From positions 8,198,501-8,262,500 of the forward strand of contig NZ_CP094526.1 in assembly GCF_029910095.1 (NCBI RefSeq): a stretch of 64,000 nt of DNA. The letters run 5' to 3'. The first letter of the stretch is position 1; every line of letters begins with the position of its first letter. Both the position numbers and the translations under genes were made by a program. Positions 10,238-18,569 of the stretch are shown piece after piece. This DNA is from Bradyrhizobium sp. ISRA464. GTDB taxonomy: Bacteria; Pseudomonadota; Alphaproteobacteria; Rhizobiales; Xanthobacteraceae. The notes below the pieces were generated by a model. It was not told the origin of the DNA. It searched no databases and saw only the letters and a program-made list of their open reading frames with translations.

Positions 10238-11446
10238 ATGAACGAGATCCTCCTGACCATCGGTGACCTGCACGTCCGCGTCTCCGACGCGCTGATCGCC
10301 CTTGGCGTGCTGGCATTGCTCCTGTTGCTGAGCATTGCCCTGGTGATCGCGCGGGCCAGCCGGCGCGGCGCGGAACTCGCGATGGCGCAGACCATCCGCG
10401 CCGACGAGCTGGAGGAACGGCTGGCCGACATGCTGCGCACCCAGAGCGAGGCCTCCGGGCGGGTCGACGCCATGGCCCAGGCGCTGGCCGGCCGCCAGGC
10501 CGAGATGGCGCGCGCCGTCAACGAGCGGCTGGATTCGGTCACCCACCGGGTCGGCCAGTCGATGGAACAATCGACGCGCAACACGATGGACAGCCTGCGC
10601 GTGCTGCACGAGCGGCTCGGCATCATCGACCATGCCCACAAGAACCTCAACGAGCTCACCACCCAGGTGACGACGCTGCGCGACGTGCTCGCCAACAAGC
10701 AGTCGCGCGGCGCCTTCGGCCAGGCGCGGATGGAGGCGATCGTCCAGGACGGCATGGCGAAGGGTTCCTACGAGTTCCAGTACACGCTGACCACGGGCAA
10801 GCGGCCGGATTGCGTGGTGTTCCTGCCCGACCAGCGGCCGCTCTGCATCGACGCGAAGTTCCCGCTGGAGGCGATGACCGCGCTGCACGACGCCCGCAGC
10901 GACGAGGAGCGCAAATTCGCCAGCCAGCGGCTGCGCAGCGACGTGCTGAAGCACGTCAGCGACATCGCGGAAAAATACCTGATCCCCGGCGAGACCCAGG
11001 ACACCGCGCTGATGTTCGTGCCGTCGGAATCGGTCTATGCCGAGATCCATGACGGCTTCGACGATGTGATCCAGAAGGCCTATCGCGCCCGTGTCGTGCT
11101 GGTGTCGCCCTCGCTATTGATGCTGGCGATCCAGGTGATGCAGCAGATCCTGAAGGACGCGCGGATCCGCGACGCCGCCGACCAGATCCGCAACGAGGTG
11201 ATGCATCTCGGCGACGATCTGGCGCGCCTGCGCGAGCGCGTCGTGAAGCTGCAAAATCACTTCGGCCAGGTGAACGAGGACGTCAGGCAGATCCTGATCT
11301 CCGCCGACAAGATCGAGAAGCGGGCCGGCCGCATCGAGGAACTGGATTTCAGCAAGTCGGAGACCCCGATCGAGGTCCCCCGCTTCGTCAAGGGCGCGAC
11401 GCCCGAGCTGTTCCCCGCCCCGCGCAAGCTGCAGGCGGGGGAGTAG
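10238..11446 (+). CDS. rmuC: DNA recombination protein RmuC
   Basis: RmuC proteins limit recombination at inverted repeats and are predicted nucleases. The 402-residue protein has one N-terminal membrane segment (ALIALGVLALLLLLSIALVI, about residues 22-42), a coiled-coil region rich in Glu, Arg and Ala to about residue 165, and then the conserved restriction-endonuclease-like domain. There PDCVVFLPDQRPLCIDAKFP, near residue 190-210, carries the Asp...Asp-x-Lys pattern of PD-(D/E)XK nucleases. The C-terminal domain has the typical PSLLMLAIQVMQQILKD and DEDVRQILISADKIEKRA stretches. It is divergent from def across a region containing a CtrA-type box, which suggests cell-cycle-linked expression. 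Confidence 0.92.
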   Translation: MNEILLTIGDLHVRVSDALIALGVLALLLLLSIALVIARASRRGAELAMAQTIRADELEERLADMLRTQSEASGRVDAMAQALAGRQAEMARAVNERLDSVTHRVGQSMEQSTRNTMDSLRVLHERLGIIDHAHKNLNELTTQVTTLRDVLANKQSRGAFGQARMEAIVQDGMAKGSYEFQYTLTTGKRPDCVVFLPDQRPLCIDAKFPLEAMTALHDARSDEERKFASQRLRSDVLKHVSDIAEKYLIPGETQDTALMFVPSESVYAEIHDGFDDVIQKAYRARVVLVSPSLLMLAIQVMQQILKDARIRDAADQIRNEVMHLGDDLARLRERVVKLQNHFGQVNEDVRQILISADKIEKRAGRIEELDFSKSETPIEVPRFVKGATPELFPAPRKLQAGE

Positions 11447-11473
11447 TATTAGGCGCTGATTTCGCCACATAAT

Positions 11474-11519
11474 CGCTGTCATCGCCCGGCTTGACCGGGC
11501 GACCCAGTATCCCAGAGGC
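11474..11519 (+). repeat. Half palindromic repeat forming the leader of the GIY-YIG gene
   Basis: These 46 bases match the minus strand of 39374-39419 with one mismatch (T/C). They include the hairpin CGCCCGG...CCGGGCG, the CCAGTAT block and the purine-rich AGAGG. The right-hand half of the element, present elsewhere, is missing here; the GIY-YIG start codon follows six bases later. Confidence 0.85.
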
Positions 11520-11524
11520 GGCAG

Positions 11525-11821
11525 ATGGGATTACGCAGCTTCTATGTCTACATCCTCGCCAGCCGCATCGGCGGCACGCTCTACATCGGTGTGACAAATG
11601 ATCTCGTTCGGCGAGTTGGGGAGCACAGACTGAAGCTCATCAAGAGCTATACTGAGAAATATGATGTGGTGAAGCTTGTTTACTTCGAGTTCGATGATCC
11701 AGAGAACGCGATTCGGCGCGAGAAACGATTGAAGAAATGGAATCGAGCCTGGAAGGTCCGTTTGATCGAAGAGCGCAATCCAAACTGGGAAGACTTGTAT
11801 CCGGGAATTGCAGGTGTCTAA
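11525..11821 (+). CDS. Small GIY-YIG nuclease-domain protein
   Basis: A 98-residue stand-alone GIY-YIG domain. The hallmark strands are YVYILAS near residue 7 and TLYIGVTND near residue 19. The catalytic arginine is in NDLVRRVGEH and the metal-binding glutamate in ENAIRREKRLKKW near residue 65. The protein ends NPNWEDLYPG, a tail common to this small subfamily. The biological role of such single-domain proteins is not established to my knowledge. GC content is clearly lower than in neighbouring genes, suggesting acquisition. The ATG at 11525 lies just after a repeat half-element whose AGAGGC acts as its ribosome binding site, and a complete repeat follows the stop codon. See findings. Confidence 0.85.
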   Translation: MGLRSFYVYILASRIGGTLYIGVTNDLVRRVGEHRLKLIKSYTEKYDVVKLVYFEFDDPENAIRREKRLKKWNRAWKVRLIEERNPNWEDLYPGIAGV

Positions 11822-11827
11822 TTGTGC

Positions 11828-11926
11828 GTCATGCCCCGCGAAGGCGGGGCATCCAGTACGCCGGGACGAAGGTGGCTGGACGAATCGTCACGGAGTACTG
11901 GATCGTCCGCCTTCGCGGACGATGAC
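11828..11926. repeat. Imperfect palindromic repeat, 'GTCAT-hairpin-CCAGTA' family
   Basis: Complete element: GTCATGCCCCGCGAAGGCGG then GGCATCCAGTACGCC on the left, AGTACTGGATCGTCCGCC then a hairpin ending GACGATGAC on the right. It directly follows the GIY-YIG stop codon and ends 15 bases before the next gene's ATG. Confidence 0.85.
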
Positions 11927-11941
11927 CTCACGATGGGATAG

Positions 11942-13312
11942 ATGACCGCACCCGAAGCGACCGCCCCCTCGCCGGAAAAAGCTGCATCCGCCCCCGTCTC
12001 CTGGCGCGACAGTCTTGCCGTGTACTTGCAGCCGCGCGTGCTGATCGTGATGCTGCTCGGCTTCTCCTCGGGCCTGCCGCTGGCGCTGTCGGGCTCGACG
12101 TTGCAGGTATGGATGAAGGAGGCCGGCGTCGATCTCGGCACCATCGGGCTGCTCGCGCTGATCGGCACGCCCTACACGCTGAAGTTCCTCTGGGCGCCCC
12201 TGGTCGATGCGCTGCATATCCCGCTGTTCACGCAGCTCTTCGGGCGCCGCCGTGGTTGGCTGGTGTTCTCGCAGCTGCTGCTGATCGCCGCGATCCTCGT
12301 GCTGGCGATGGCCGATCCGGCGCGATCGCCGTGGTTTGCGGCCTTTGCCGCACTCCTCGTCGCGACCGCCTCGTCGACACAGGACATCGTGGTCGACGCG
12401 TTCCGCGTCGAGAGCCTGCCTGAACCCGAGCAAGCCGCCGGCATGGCATCCTATGTCGCGGCCTACCGGGTCGGCATGCTGGTCTCGACAGCCGGCGCGC
12501 TGTTCATCGTCAGCGGCTTTGAATCCGCCGGACTCGCACGCCCGTCGGCCTGGATGTGGGGCTATGTGGTGATGGCCGCGCTGATCCTGATCGGCACCAT
12601 CACCGCGCTGGCCGCGACCGAGCCCACGCAATCCAAGAACGCCGAAGCGGCGACGCATGCGCAGAATGCTGTCGAACGTGTGCTCCACGCGGCGCTTGGC
12701 GCATTCTCCGAATTTCTCAACCGCAAGGACGCCTTAGCGGCGCTGGCCTTCGTGGTGCTGTTCAAATTCACCGACGCGTTTTCTGGCACCATGACGGCGC
12801 CGTTCGTGATCGATATCGGCTTCTCCAAGGTTGACTATGCGGCGATCGTGAAGGGCGTCGGGCTTGCCGCAACACTGATCGGCGGCTTTGCCGGCGGCTT
12901 CGTCGCGCGGCGCTATTCGCTCGCGACCAGCCTATGGATCGGCGGCGTGCTGCAGGCCATCGCCAATCTCGCCTTCTCCTGGCTCGCACACGTCGGCGTC
13001 AATCAGTGGGCGCTAGCGCTCGCGATCACGGCCGAGAACTTCACCAGCGCCATCGGCACCGTGATCTTCGTCGCCTATCTGTCGGCGCTGTGCCGCAATC
13101 CACTACACACCGCAACCCAGTATGCCCTGCTGACCGCGCTGGCCGCGGTCGGCCGCACCTATCTGTCGTCGGGCGCCGGTTACGTGGCAAAGGCCGTGGG
13201 CTGGCCGGTGTTCTTCGTGATCTGCGTGCTGGTCGCTATCCCGAGCCTGCTCCTGCTCGCCTGGCTGCAGCGACGCGGTCATTTTGAGGAGCTGGGACCG
13301 GTGAGGGTTTAG
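11942..13312 (+). CDS. AmpG-like MFS permease (muropeptide transporter family)
   Basis: A 456-residue polytopic membrane protein of the major facilitator superfamily. The N-terminus contains the AmpG signature pattern LGFSSGLPLALSGSTLQVW and GTPYTLKFLWAPLVD near residues 40-90, followed by the RRGWLVFSQ loop between helices 2 and 3 and SSTQDIVVDAFRVE near residue 145. AmpG imports anhydromuropeptides for cell-wall recycling and links recycling to beta-lactamase induction in other bacteria. No ampC, ampR or other recycling genes lie nearby, so the substrate is inferred only from family resemblance. About twelve membrane helices can be counted. The ATG at 11942 follows a palindromic repeat almost directly. 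Confidence 0.85.
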   Translation: MTAPEATAPSPEKAASAPVSWRDSLAVYLQPRVLIVMLLGFSSGLPLALSGSTLQVWMKEAGVDLGTIGLLALIGTPYTLKFLWAPLVDALHIPLFTQLFGRRRGWLVFSQLLLIAAILVLAMADPARSPWFAAFAALLVATASSTQDIVVDAFRVESLPEPEQAAGMASYVAAYRVGMLVSTAGALFIVSGFESAGLARPSAWMWGYVVMAALILIGTITALAATEPTQSKNAEAATHAQNAVERVLHAALGAFSEFLNRKDALAALAFVVLFKFTDAFSGTMTAPFVIDIGFSKVDYAAIVKGVGLAATLIGGFAGGFVARRYSLATSLWIGGVLQAIANLAFSWLAHVGVNQWALALAITAENFTSAIGTVIFVAYLSALCRNPLHTATQYALLTALAAVGRTYLSSGAGYVAKAVGWPVFFVICVLVAIPSLLLLAWLQRRGHFEELGPVRV

Positions 13313-13344
13313 CGCCTGACTTGTCATCACCCGCGAAGTCAACC

Positions 13345-13432
13345 GTAGCCCGGACGGAGCGGAGCGCAATCCGGGGAAGTCTCTCAGCTTGCAAAGCTGT
13401 CCCGGATTTCGCTGCGCTCCATCCGGGCTACG
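13345..13432. repeat. Imperfect palindromic repeat, 'GTAGCCCGG' family, beside a 'GTCATCACCCGCGAAG' fragment
   Basis: GTAGCCCGGACGGAGCGGAG at the left, GCTCCATCCGGGCTACG at the right. Bases 13323-13340 are the first 18 bases of the other repeat family, cut off at its junction, so one element has apparently been interrupted by the other. It separates two convergent genes. Confidence 0.8.
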
Positions 13433-13450
13433 GGCGACTACCGGCAACGG

Positions 13451-13885
13451 CTACTTCGTCACCACGCTCCATTTCGTGACGATGGCTTCGCTCATCTGGC
13501 CAGCGTCCTGGGCGCAGGCGATCTCATCGACCTTCACCGAGATTTCCTTGCCGGTGAGACTCCTGAGCTGCGCGGCCTGGGCCTCGCTGGTCGTGACCAA
13601 TTGGAACGTCTCCGGTCCGGTCTCGAGGTTGCAGAGACCGTTCGGCGGCGGCAGACGGCGCGGCTCGCTGGTGATCTGGTAGGTCGCGACGCGCTTGCCG
13701 CCCCTCTTGGCGTCGCGCACGCGCATGGCGTTGAGTTCCCCCGACAGCACGTCACCGGCCCTGATCAGCTTGCCGGGCTTCTGCGGCGCGTCGTTCCGCT
13801 GCGCCCCGGCGCAGGGCCCGAGCAACAACGCAGCCAGAAGCGCAAAGCCCAAGCGTACGCCGAATCGGTGTGTCGTCATTTCCAA
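13451..13885 (-). CDS. Small exported protein of unknown function
   Basis: A 144-residue protein that I do not recognise. It begins with a basic region and a hydrophobic stretch (LGFALLAALLLGPCAGAQ) that reads as a signal peptide cut near residue 28, so it is probably periplasmic. The mature part has the phrase GDVLSGELNAMRVRDAKRGGKR, then PPPNGLCNLETGPETFQLV near residue 85 and EIACAQDAGQMSEAIV near residue 120; two cysteines could form a disulfide. No catalytic pattern is apparent. It starts at ATG 13885 or at 13879. It lies alone between a repeat and the recR group, tail-to-tail with the AmpG-like gene. Confidence 0.65.
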   Translation of the reverse strand: MEMTTHRFGVRLGFALLAALLLGPCAGAQRNDAPQKPGKLIRAGDVLSGELNAMRVRDAKRGGKRVATYQITSEPRRLPPPNGLCNLETGPETFQLVTTSEAQAAQLRSLTGKEISVKVDEIACAQDAGQMSEAIVTKWSVVTK

Positions 13886-14026
13886 TGGTTCCGTATCTGA
13901 TTCGTCAGAGCGTGAATGACCGTCCCCGAATCGTCATCCAACCCTATCATGTTGTTTCAGCGCGATCTTTTCCAACTGCGCTGATCGCATGGTGATGCCG
14001 CGGCACCCCGCTGGTTGGATCGCGAT

Positions 14027-14632
14027 CTAGAACAGCGTCCGCTGCCGCATGGCTGCGGATAGCGTACCTTCATCGAGGTAATCAAGCTCGCCGCCGACCG
14101 GCACACCATGCGCCAGCCGCGTCACCCGAACATTGGCTTCCGTCAGAAGGTCGGTGATGTAATGCGCGGTGGTCTGACCATCGACGGTTGCGTTGAGCGC
14201 CAGGATGATCTCGCTGACCTCAGGCGCGTGTGCGCGGGCCACCAGCTGATCGATGGTGAGGTCCTGCGGGCCGACGCCGTCGAGCGGCGACAGCGTCGCG
14301 CCCAGCACGTGATAGCGACCGTTGGTCGCATTCGCCCGTTCCAGCGCCCAGAGATCGGCGACATCGGCGACCACAACGATGATCGAGGGATCACGGCGCG
14401 GATCGATGCACACCGTGCAGGGGTTTTGTGTATCGATGTTTCCGCAGGTCTTGCAGACCTGGATCTTGTCGATCGCAACCTGCAGGGCCGCGGTGAGCGG
14501 CGTCATCAGCGCTTCGCGCTTCTTGATCAGATGCAGCGCGGCGCGCCGCGCCGAGCGCGGGCCAAGCCCGGGCAACCGCGCCAGCAACTGGATCAGGCGC
14601 TCAATCTCGGGGCCGGCGACGCTTGCAGCCAT
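14027..14632 (-). CDS. recR: Recombination mediator protein RecR
   Basis: RecR works with RecF and RecO to load RecA on gapped DNA. The 201-residue protein begins with the helix-hairpin-helix region ([20 protein letters not shown], residues 17-36). A four-cysteine zinc site [16 protein letters not shown] follows near residues 57-72, then the Toprim domain ([19 protein letters not shown]) from about residue 80. All parts are complete. It is the last gene of the ffs-dnaX-ybaB-recR group and starts immediately after the ybaB stop (ATG directly next to the stop codon), indicating translational coupling. Confidence 0.97.
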   Translation of the reverse strand: MAASVAGPEIERLIQLLARLPGLGPRSARRAALHLIKKREALMTPLTAALQVAIDKIQVCKTCGNIDTQNPCTVCIDPRRDPSIIVVVADVADLWALERANATNGRYHVLGATLSPLDGVGPQDLTIDQLVARAHAPEVSEIILALNATVDGQTTAHYITDLLTEANVRVTRLAHGVPVGGELDYLDEGTLSAAMRQRTLF

Positions 14633-14953
14633 TTAGGTGAGACCAAGTCCCGGCGGCAGGCCGAGCCCGCCGGTCAGCGCCGCCATCTTCTCCTGCATCG
14701 CGGCCTCCGCCTTGCGGCGGGCATCGCCATGCGCGGTGACGAGCAGGTCCTCGAGCACCTCGCGCTCCTCCGGCTTCATCAGCGAGGGATCGATCTTGAC
14801 GCCCTTCACTTCCATCTTCGCGGTCATGCGCACCGCGACCAGACCGCCGCCGGAAATGCCCTCGACCTCGACATTGCCGAGCTCTTCCTGCATCGCCTGC
14901 ATCTTGGATTGCAGCTGCGCTGCCTGTTTCATCATGCCAAGGAAATCAGCCAT
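14633..14953 (-). CDS. ybaB: YbaB/EbfC family nucleoid-associated protein
   Basis: YbaB/EbfC proteins are small dimeric DNA-binding proteins that coat the nucleoid. The 106-residue protein starts [19 protein letters not shown], the standard amphipathic first helix, followed by the beta-sheet with [19 protein letters not shown] and the helix [20 protein letters not shown] near residue 70-90. Position between dnaX and recR is the usual one. The C-terminal tail [11 protein letters not shown] is glycine/proline-rich, as in relatives. Assignment by family size, start and position is firm; the exact cellular role in this genus is inferred. Confidence 0.95.
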   Translation of the reverse strand: MADFLGMMKQAAQLQSKMQAMQEELGNVEVEGISGGGLVAVRMTAKMEVKGVKIDPSLMKPEEREVLEDLLVTAHGDARRKAEAAMQEKMAALTGGLGLPPGLGLT

Positions 14954-14973
14954 GCGTGCACCCTGTCATCAGA

Positions 14974-16818
14974 TCAATCGTCGTCGCTGTCGGAAGTTTC
15001 AATCGGATCCTCTGTCATATCCGACGCCGGCGGCTCGGCGGCGAGGCGACGCACCTCGACCACCCGCGTGCCGGGGAAGCGCGCCAGCACCTCCTGCACG
15101 CGCGGATCGGCCTCGGCGGCGCGCTGGTGCTCGCTCCGCGCCAGCTCGTTCTGCGAGCGCACGGTGGGCTGGCCCGCCTCGTTGGAGATGATCACGGTCC
15201 AGCGCCGCCCGGTCCACAGTTCGAGCTTGCGCGAGAGATCGGTGACGAGGCCGCGCGAGGCCTTCGGCTCGAGCGCGATCTCGAGCTGTCCGTCCTCGAT
15301 GCGGACCAGCCGCACGTCGGCTTCCAGCGCGCTCTTGGTCATGAGGTCGCGCTTCTCGCCGGCGAGCGCAATCAGTTGCGGAAAGCTCGCAATCCGCAGC
15401 ACCGGCGCGGCGTCAGTAGCCGGCGCGGCCATCTGCGGACGCGCAGCCAAATCGGCGCGCGGCGCGGCCTGCGGCGCACGGACCGGAGCGGACGGCATCG
15501 CGGACATCGCCGGTGTCGACGCGCCGCGGGACGGCGCCGAGGCGCCCGACGTCGCAGGCGCGGCGCCACCGCCATTCTGCTCGATCATCCGGATCGCTTC
15601 ATCCGGGGTCGGCAGGTCGGCGACATAGGCGATCCGCACCAGCACCATCTCGGCGGCGGCCGCCGGACGCGTCGCGGTTTGTACTTCGGTGATGCCCTTG
15701 AGCAGCATCTGCCACATCCGTGACAGCACCCGCATCGACAGTTTTGCGGCGAATTCACGCGCGCGCACGCGCTCCGTCTCGCCGAACGCGACGTTGTCGG
15801 CGGTCGCCGGCACGACCTTCACGCGGGTGACGAAATTGACGAACTCGGCAAGGTCGGACAGCACCACGACCGGATCGGCCCCGACATCGTACTGCGCGCG
15901 GAACTCGGCGAAGGCACCGGCGATATCGCCGCGCGCCAGCGAATCAAAGAGATCGATGACACGGGTGCGGTCGGCCAGCCCCAGCATCTGCCTGACCGCA
16001 TCGGCCTTCACCTGGCCCGCGGCATGCGCGATCGCCTGGTCGAACAGCGAGAGCGAATCGCGTACCGAGCCTTCCGCGGCGCGGGCGATGATGCCGAGCG
16101 CCTCGGGCTCGACCTCGACGCCTTCCTTGGTCGCAATGTTTCCAAGGTGCTTCATCAGCACATCGGCTTCCACGCGGCGCAAGTCGAAGCGCTGGCAGCG
16201 CGACAGCACCGTGATCGGAACCTTGCGGATTTCGGTGGTGGCGAACACGAACTTGGCGTGCTCCGGCGGTTCCTCCAGCGTCTTCAGGAAGGCGTTGAAG
16301 GCCGCGGTCGACAGCATGTGGACTTCGTCGATGATGTAGACCTTGTAGCGCGCGCTTGCCGGCGCATAGCGCACGCTGTCGTTGATCTGGCGCACATCGT
16401 CGACGCCGGTATGGGACGCGGCGTCCATCTCCAGCACGTCCATGTGCCGGCTTTCCATGATCGCCTGGCAGTGGATGCCGAGATCGGGCATGTGGATGGT
16501 CGGCCCCTTCACCGAGCCGTCCGGCTTCTCGTAGTTCAACGCACGGGCAAGGATGCGGGCGGTGGTGGTCTTGCCGACCCCGCGCACGCCGGTCAGGATC
16601 CAGGCCTGCGGAATCCGCCCGGTCTCGAATGCATTCGAGACGGTACGCACCATCGCCTCCTGGCCGATCAGATCCTCGAAGCTGGAGGGACGGTATTTGC
16701 GGGCGAGAACGCGGTAGGGCTTGGCGGCATCGGGCGCGCCGCCGAGGTCAAAGCCGCCGTCGAGGCTCCGTTGGCCTGCGCCGTCGGGCTGATGGGAGGG
16801 GGCGCCAGCGTCGTTCAT
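14974..16818 (-). CDS. dnaX: DNA polymerase III subunit gamma/tau
   Basis: The clamp-loader ATPase of the replicative polymerase. In the 614-residue protein the AAA+ core runs from about residue 33: Walker A GVRGVGKTT (residues 77-85), Walker B in VYIIDEVHML near residue 165, SRCQRF arginine-finger motif near residue 215. The C-terminal 200 residues are proline/alanine-rich followed by the tau-type domain (LARSEHQRAAEADPRVQ). The usual zinc-finger cysteines between Walker A and Walker B are almost all missing: only one (IHCQAIME, residue 117) remains. No slippage site for a short gamma form was noticed. First protein gene after ffs in a conserved group. Confidence 0.97.
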   Translation of the reverse strand: MNDAGAPSHQPDGAGQRSLDGGFDLGGAPDAAKPYRVLARKYRPSSFEDLIGQEAMVRTVSNAFETGRIPQAWILTGVRGVGKTTTARILARALNYEKPDGSVKGPTIHMPDLGIHCQAIMESRHMDVLEMDAASHTGVDDVRQINDSVRYAPASARYKVYIIDEVHMLSTAAFNAFLKTLEEPPEHAKFVFATTEIRKVPITVLSRCQRFDLRRVEADVLMKHLGNIATKEGVEVEPEALGIIARAAEGSVRDSLSLFDQAIAHAAGQVKADAVRQMLGLADRTRVIDLFDSLARGDIAGAFAEFRAQYDVGADPVVVLSDLAEFVNFVTRVKVVPATADNVAFGETERVRAREFAAKLSMRVLSRMWQMLLKGITEVQTATRPAAAAEMVLVRIAYVADLPTPDEAIRMIEQNGGGAAPATSGASAPSRGASTPAMSAMPSAPVRAPQAAPRADLAARPQMAAPATDAAPVLRIASFPQLIALAGEKRDLMTKSALEADVRLVRIEDGQLEIALEPKASRGLVTDLSRKLELWTGRRWTVIISNEAGQPTVRSQNELARSEHQRAAEADPRVQEVLARFPGTRVVEVRRLAAEPPASDMTEDPIETSDSDDD

Positions 16819-16927
16819 GCGTCGATCCGCAACTTGGATTTCTCTTGCAGCCGGCGTGCGGATGGGAGCCGAAATCGAGCGCCGGGCGCGGAGACCGCCA
16901 ATCCAGCGCGATTCGCTCGGAAAAACA

Positions 16928-17032
16928 GGTAGGAGACTGACGAGCGACCCGATCCGGACCTCGTTAGGGCTGCTTCCTTCCGGACCTGACCCGGTTGGCG
17001 AGTGGCTCGTCCACCGCCAATCTCCCGGTCCC
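16928..17032 (-). ncRNA. ffs: Signal recognition particle RNA, small bacterial (4.5S) type
   Basis: Read on the minus strand, the sequence contains the universal SRP loop block GGTCAGGTCCGGAAGGAAGC followed by AGCCC, the tetraloop and symmetric-loop region that binds Ffh. The flanks pair in order: TGGACGAGC with GCTCGTCA, GGAGA with TCTCC. A run of T follows the 3' end (CCTGTTTTT), consistent with termination. The ends are estimated from the outermost pairs. It is immediately upstream of dnaX, the usual alphaproteobacterial location. Confidence 0.95.
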
Positions 17033-17122
17033 TATTTGGGGCCAAAAGAGCCGGAAAGCAAGCGGCCTGACCATGGTTTGTGGGACTTGTAAGGGAACAC
17101 GGAAAGGCATTACTTCCCCCTC

Positions 17123-17542
17123 ATGCCCGCCTCCAACTGGACGCTGCATTCGCAGCTCAAGAAAGACACCATCGACATCGGCGACCTGCCGCTGTGCAAG
17201 GTGCTCGTCATCAAGGACGCGCATTATCCCTGGCTCCTGCTGGTGCCCCGGCGCGACGGCGCGGTCGAGATCATCGACCTCGACGAGGTCGAGCAGGCGC
17301 AGCTGATGACGGAGACCTCCCGGGTCGCGCGGGCTTTGAAAGAGATCACCAAGTGCGACAAGCTGAATATCGCGGCACTCGGCAATCTGGTCCCGCAGCT
17401 TCACGTCCATGTCATCGCACGCCGCACCAGCGACGCTGCATGGCCGCGTCCCGTTTGGGGCGTGATGCCGCCGCTGGCGCATGACGCCGAGGAAGTGCAA
17501 AATTTCATCAACGCGCTTCGCCGCAAGATCTGGTTGGGTTGA
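17123..17542 (+). CDS. HIT-family nucleotide-binding protein
   Basis: A 139-residue histidine-triad protein, probably a nucleotide hydrolase or transferase of the Ap4A-hydrolase-like type. The active-site region reads PQLHVHVIARR near residue 92: the nucleophilic and last histidines are kept, while the first position of the usual His-x-His-x-His is Gln, as in several HIT branches. The N-terminal strand WLLLVPRRDGAVEIIDL and helix AQLMTETSRVARALKEI match the fold. The stop codon is followed one base later by the ATG of nudC, so the two are likely co-expressed, which suits a shared role in nucleotide clean-up. Confidence 0.85.
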   Translation: MPASNWTLHSQLKKDTIDIGDLPLCKVLVIKDAHYPWLLLVPRRDGAVEIIDLDEVEQAQLMTETSRVARALKEITKCDKLNIAALGNLVPQLHVHVIARRTSDAAWPRPVWGVMPPLAHDAEEVQNFINALRRKIWLG

Positions 17543-17543
17543 A

Positions 17544-18494
17544 ATGTCAGCATTCGACAAGTTTCCGCTCGGGCAACCGGCCTTCGTCACACACGTCCTG
17601 GATCGTGCCGCGCATCTGCGCACCAATGACGAGAAGCTGTTCGCGCTCGAAGGCCACCGCGAAGCCCGCGCCTATGTGATCTACCGCGACTCCCTGGTGG
17701 TGAAGCAGGACGCCGACGGCCCACGCGCGCTGCTGTCGTTCGAGGAGGCGCGGAGCTTCGGCGCCAACCCCGGCACGATCTTCTTGGGGCTACGCGACGG
17801 CGCGCCGATCTTCGGCATGGGTATCGCCCCGCAGGCCGCCGAAAAATTGGTCGGCCGCAGCGACGTCACCGTGACCGAGTTGCGCGGCATGGCGATGCAA
17901 GGCGCCGTCCCGGCGGAGCAGCTTTCGGCGATCGCCATGGCGAAGTCGATGGTGAGCTGGCATCAGCGCCACGGCTTCTGCCCGAACTGCGGCACGCGCA
18001 CCGCGATGAGGGACGGCGGCTGGAAGCGCGAATGCCCGAGCTGCAAGACCGAACATTTCCCGCGCACTGATCCGGTCGTGATCATGCTGGTCACCTACGG
18101 CGACAAGGTGCTGTTGGGCCGGCAGAAGCAGTTCATGCCCGGCATGTATTCCTGCCTCGCCGGCTTCGTCGAGGCGGCAGAGACCATCGAGGATGCGGTG
18201 CGGCGCGAGATTTTCGAGGAGTCAGGCATCCGCTGCACCGACGTCAATTACTACATGACGCAGCCCTGGCCCTATCCATCATCCCTGATGATCGGCTGCA
18301 CCGCGCGCGCCACCAATGAGGACATCGTGGTCGACCGCACGGAGCTGGAGGACGCCCGCTGGTTCAACCGCGACGAAGCGACGCTGATGATCAAGCGGCA
18401 GCATCCCGACGGCCTCGCCGGACCGCATCCGTTCGCGATTGCCCATCACCTGCTCGGACGATGGGTGCATCACGGAGACGCGTCGGGCAAATAG
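17544..18494 (+). CDS. nudC: NADH pyrophosphatase / NAD-decapping NUDIX hydrolase
   Basis: NudC hydrolyses NAD(H) and removes NAD caps from RNA. In the 316-residue protein the four-cysteine zinc ribbon (CPNCGTRTAMRDG ... CPSC) lies near residues 148-170. The NUDIX box is complete near residue 212: G-x5-E-x7-REIFEESGI. The NudC-specific motif SQPWPxPxS appears as TQPWPYPSSLM near residue 243. The first 140 residues form the family-typical N-terminal domain. Start at 17544 is one base after the HIT gene's stop, giving a standard N-terminus (MSAFDKFPLG). The two genes form a short operon. Confidence 0.93.
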   Translation: MSAFDKFPLGQPAFVTHVLDRAAHLRTNDEKLFALEGHREARAYVIYRDSLVVKQDADGPRALLSFEEARSFGANPGTIFLGLRDGAPIFGMGIAPQAAEKLVGRSDVTVTELRGMAMQGAVPAEQLSAIAMAKSMVSWHQRHGFCPNCGTRTAMRDGGWKRECPSCKTEHFPRTDPVVIMLVTYGDKVLLGRQKQFMPGMYSCLAGFVEAAETIEDAVRREIFEESGIRCTDVNYYMTQPWPYPSSLMIGCTARATNEDIVVDRTELEDARWFNRDEATLMIKRQHPDGLAGPHPFAIAHHLLGRWVHHGDASGK

Positions 18495-18569
18495 CGGGAA
18501 CCGGACATTGCCCCTCCAGATGAGATCCGGGCACAGGGGCTCTGGCAAAACCATCATGACGGGCCCCGC

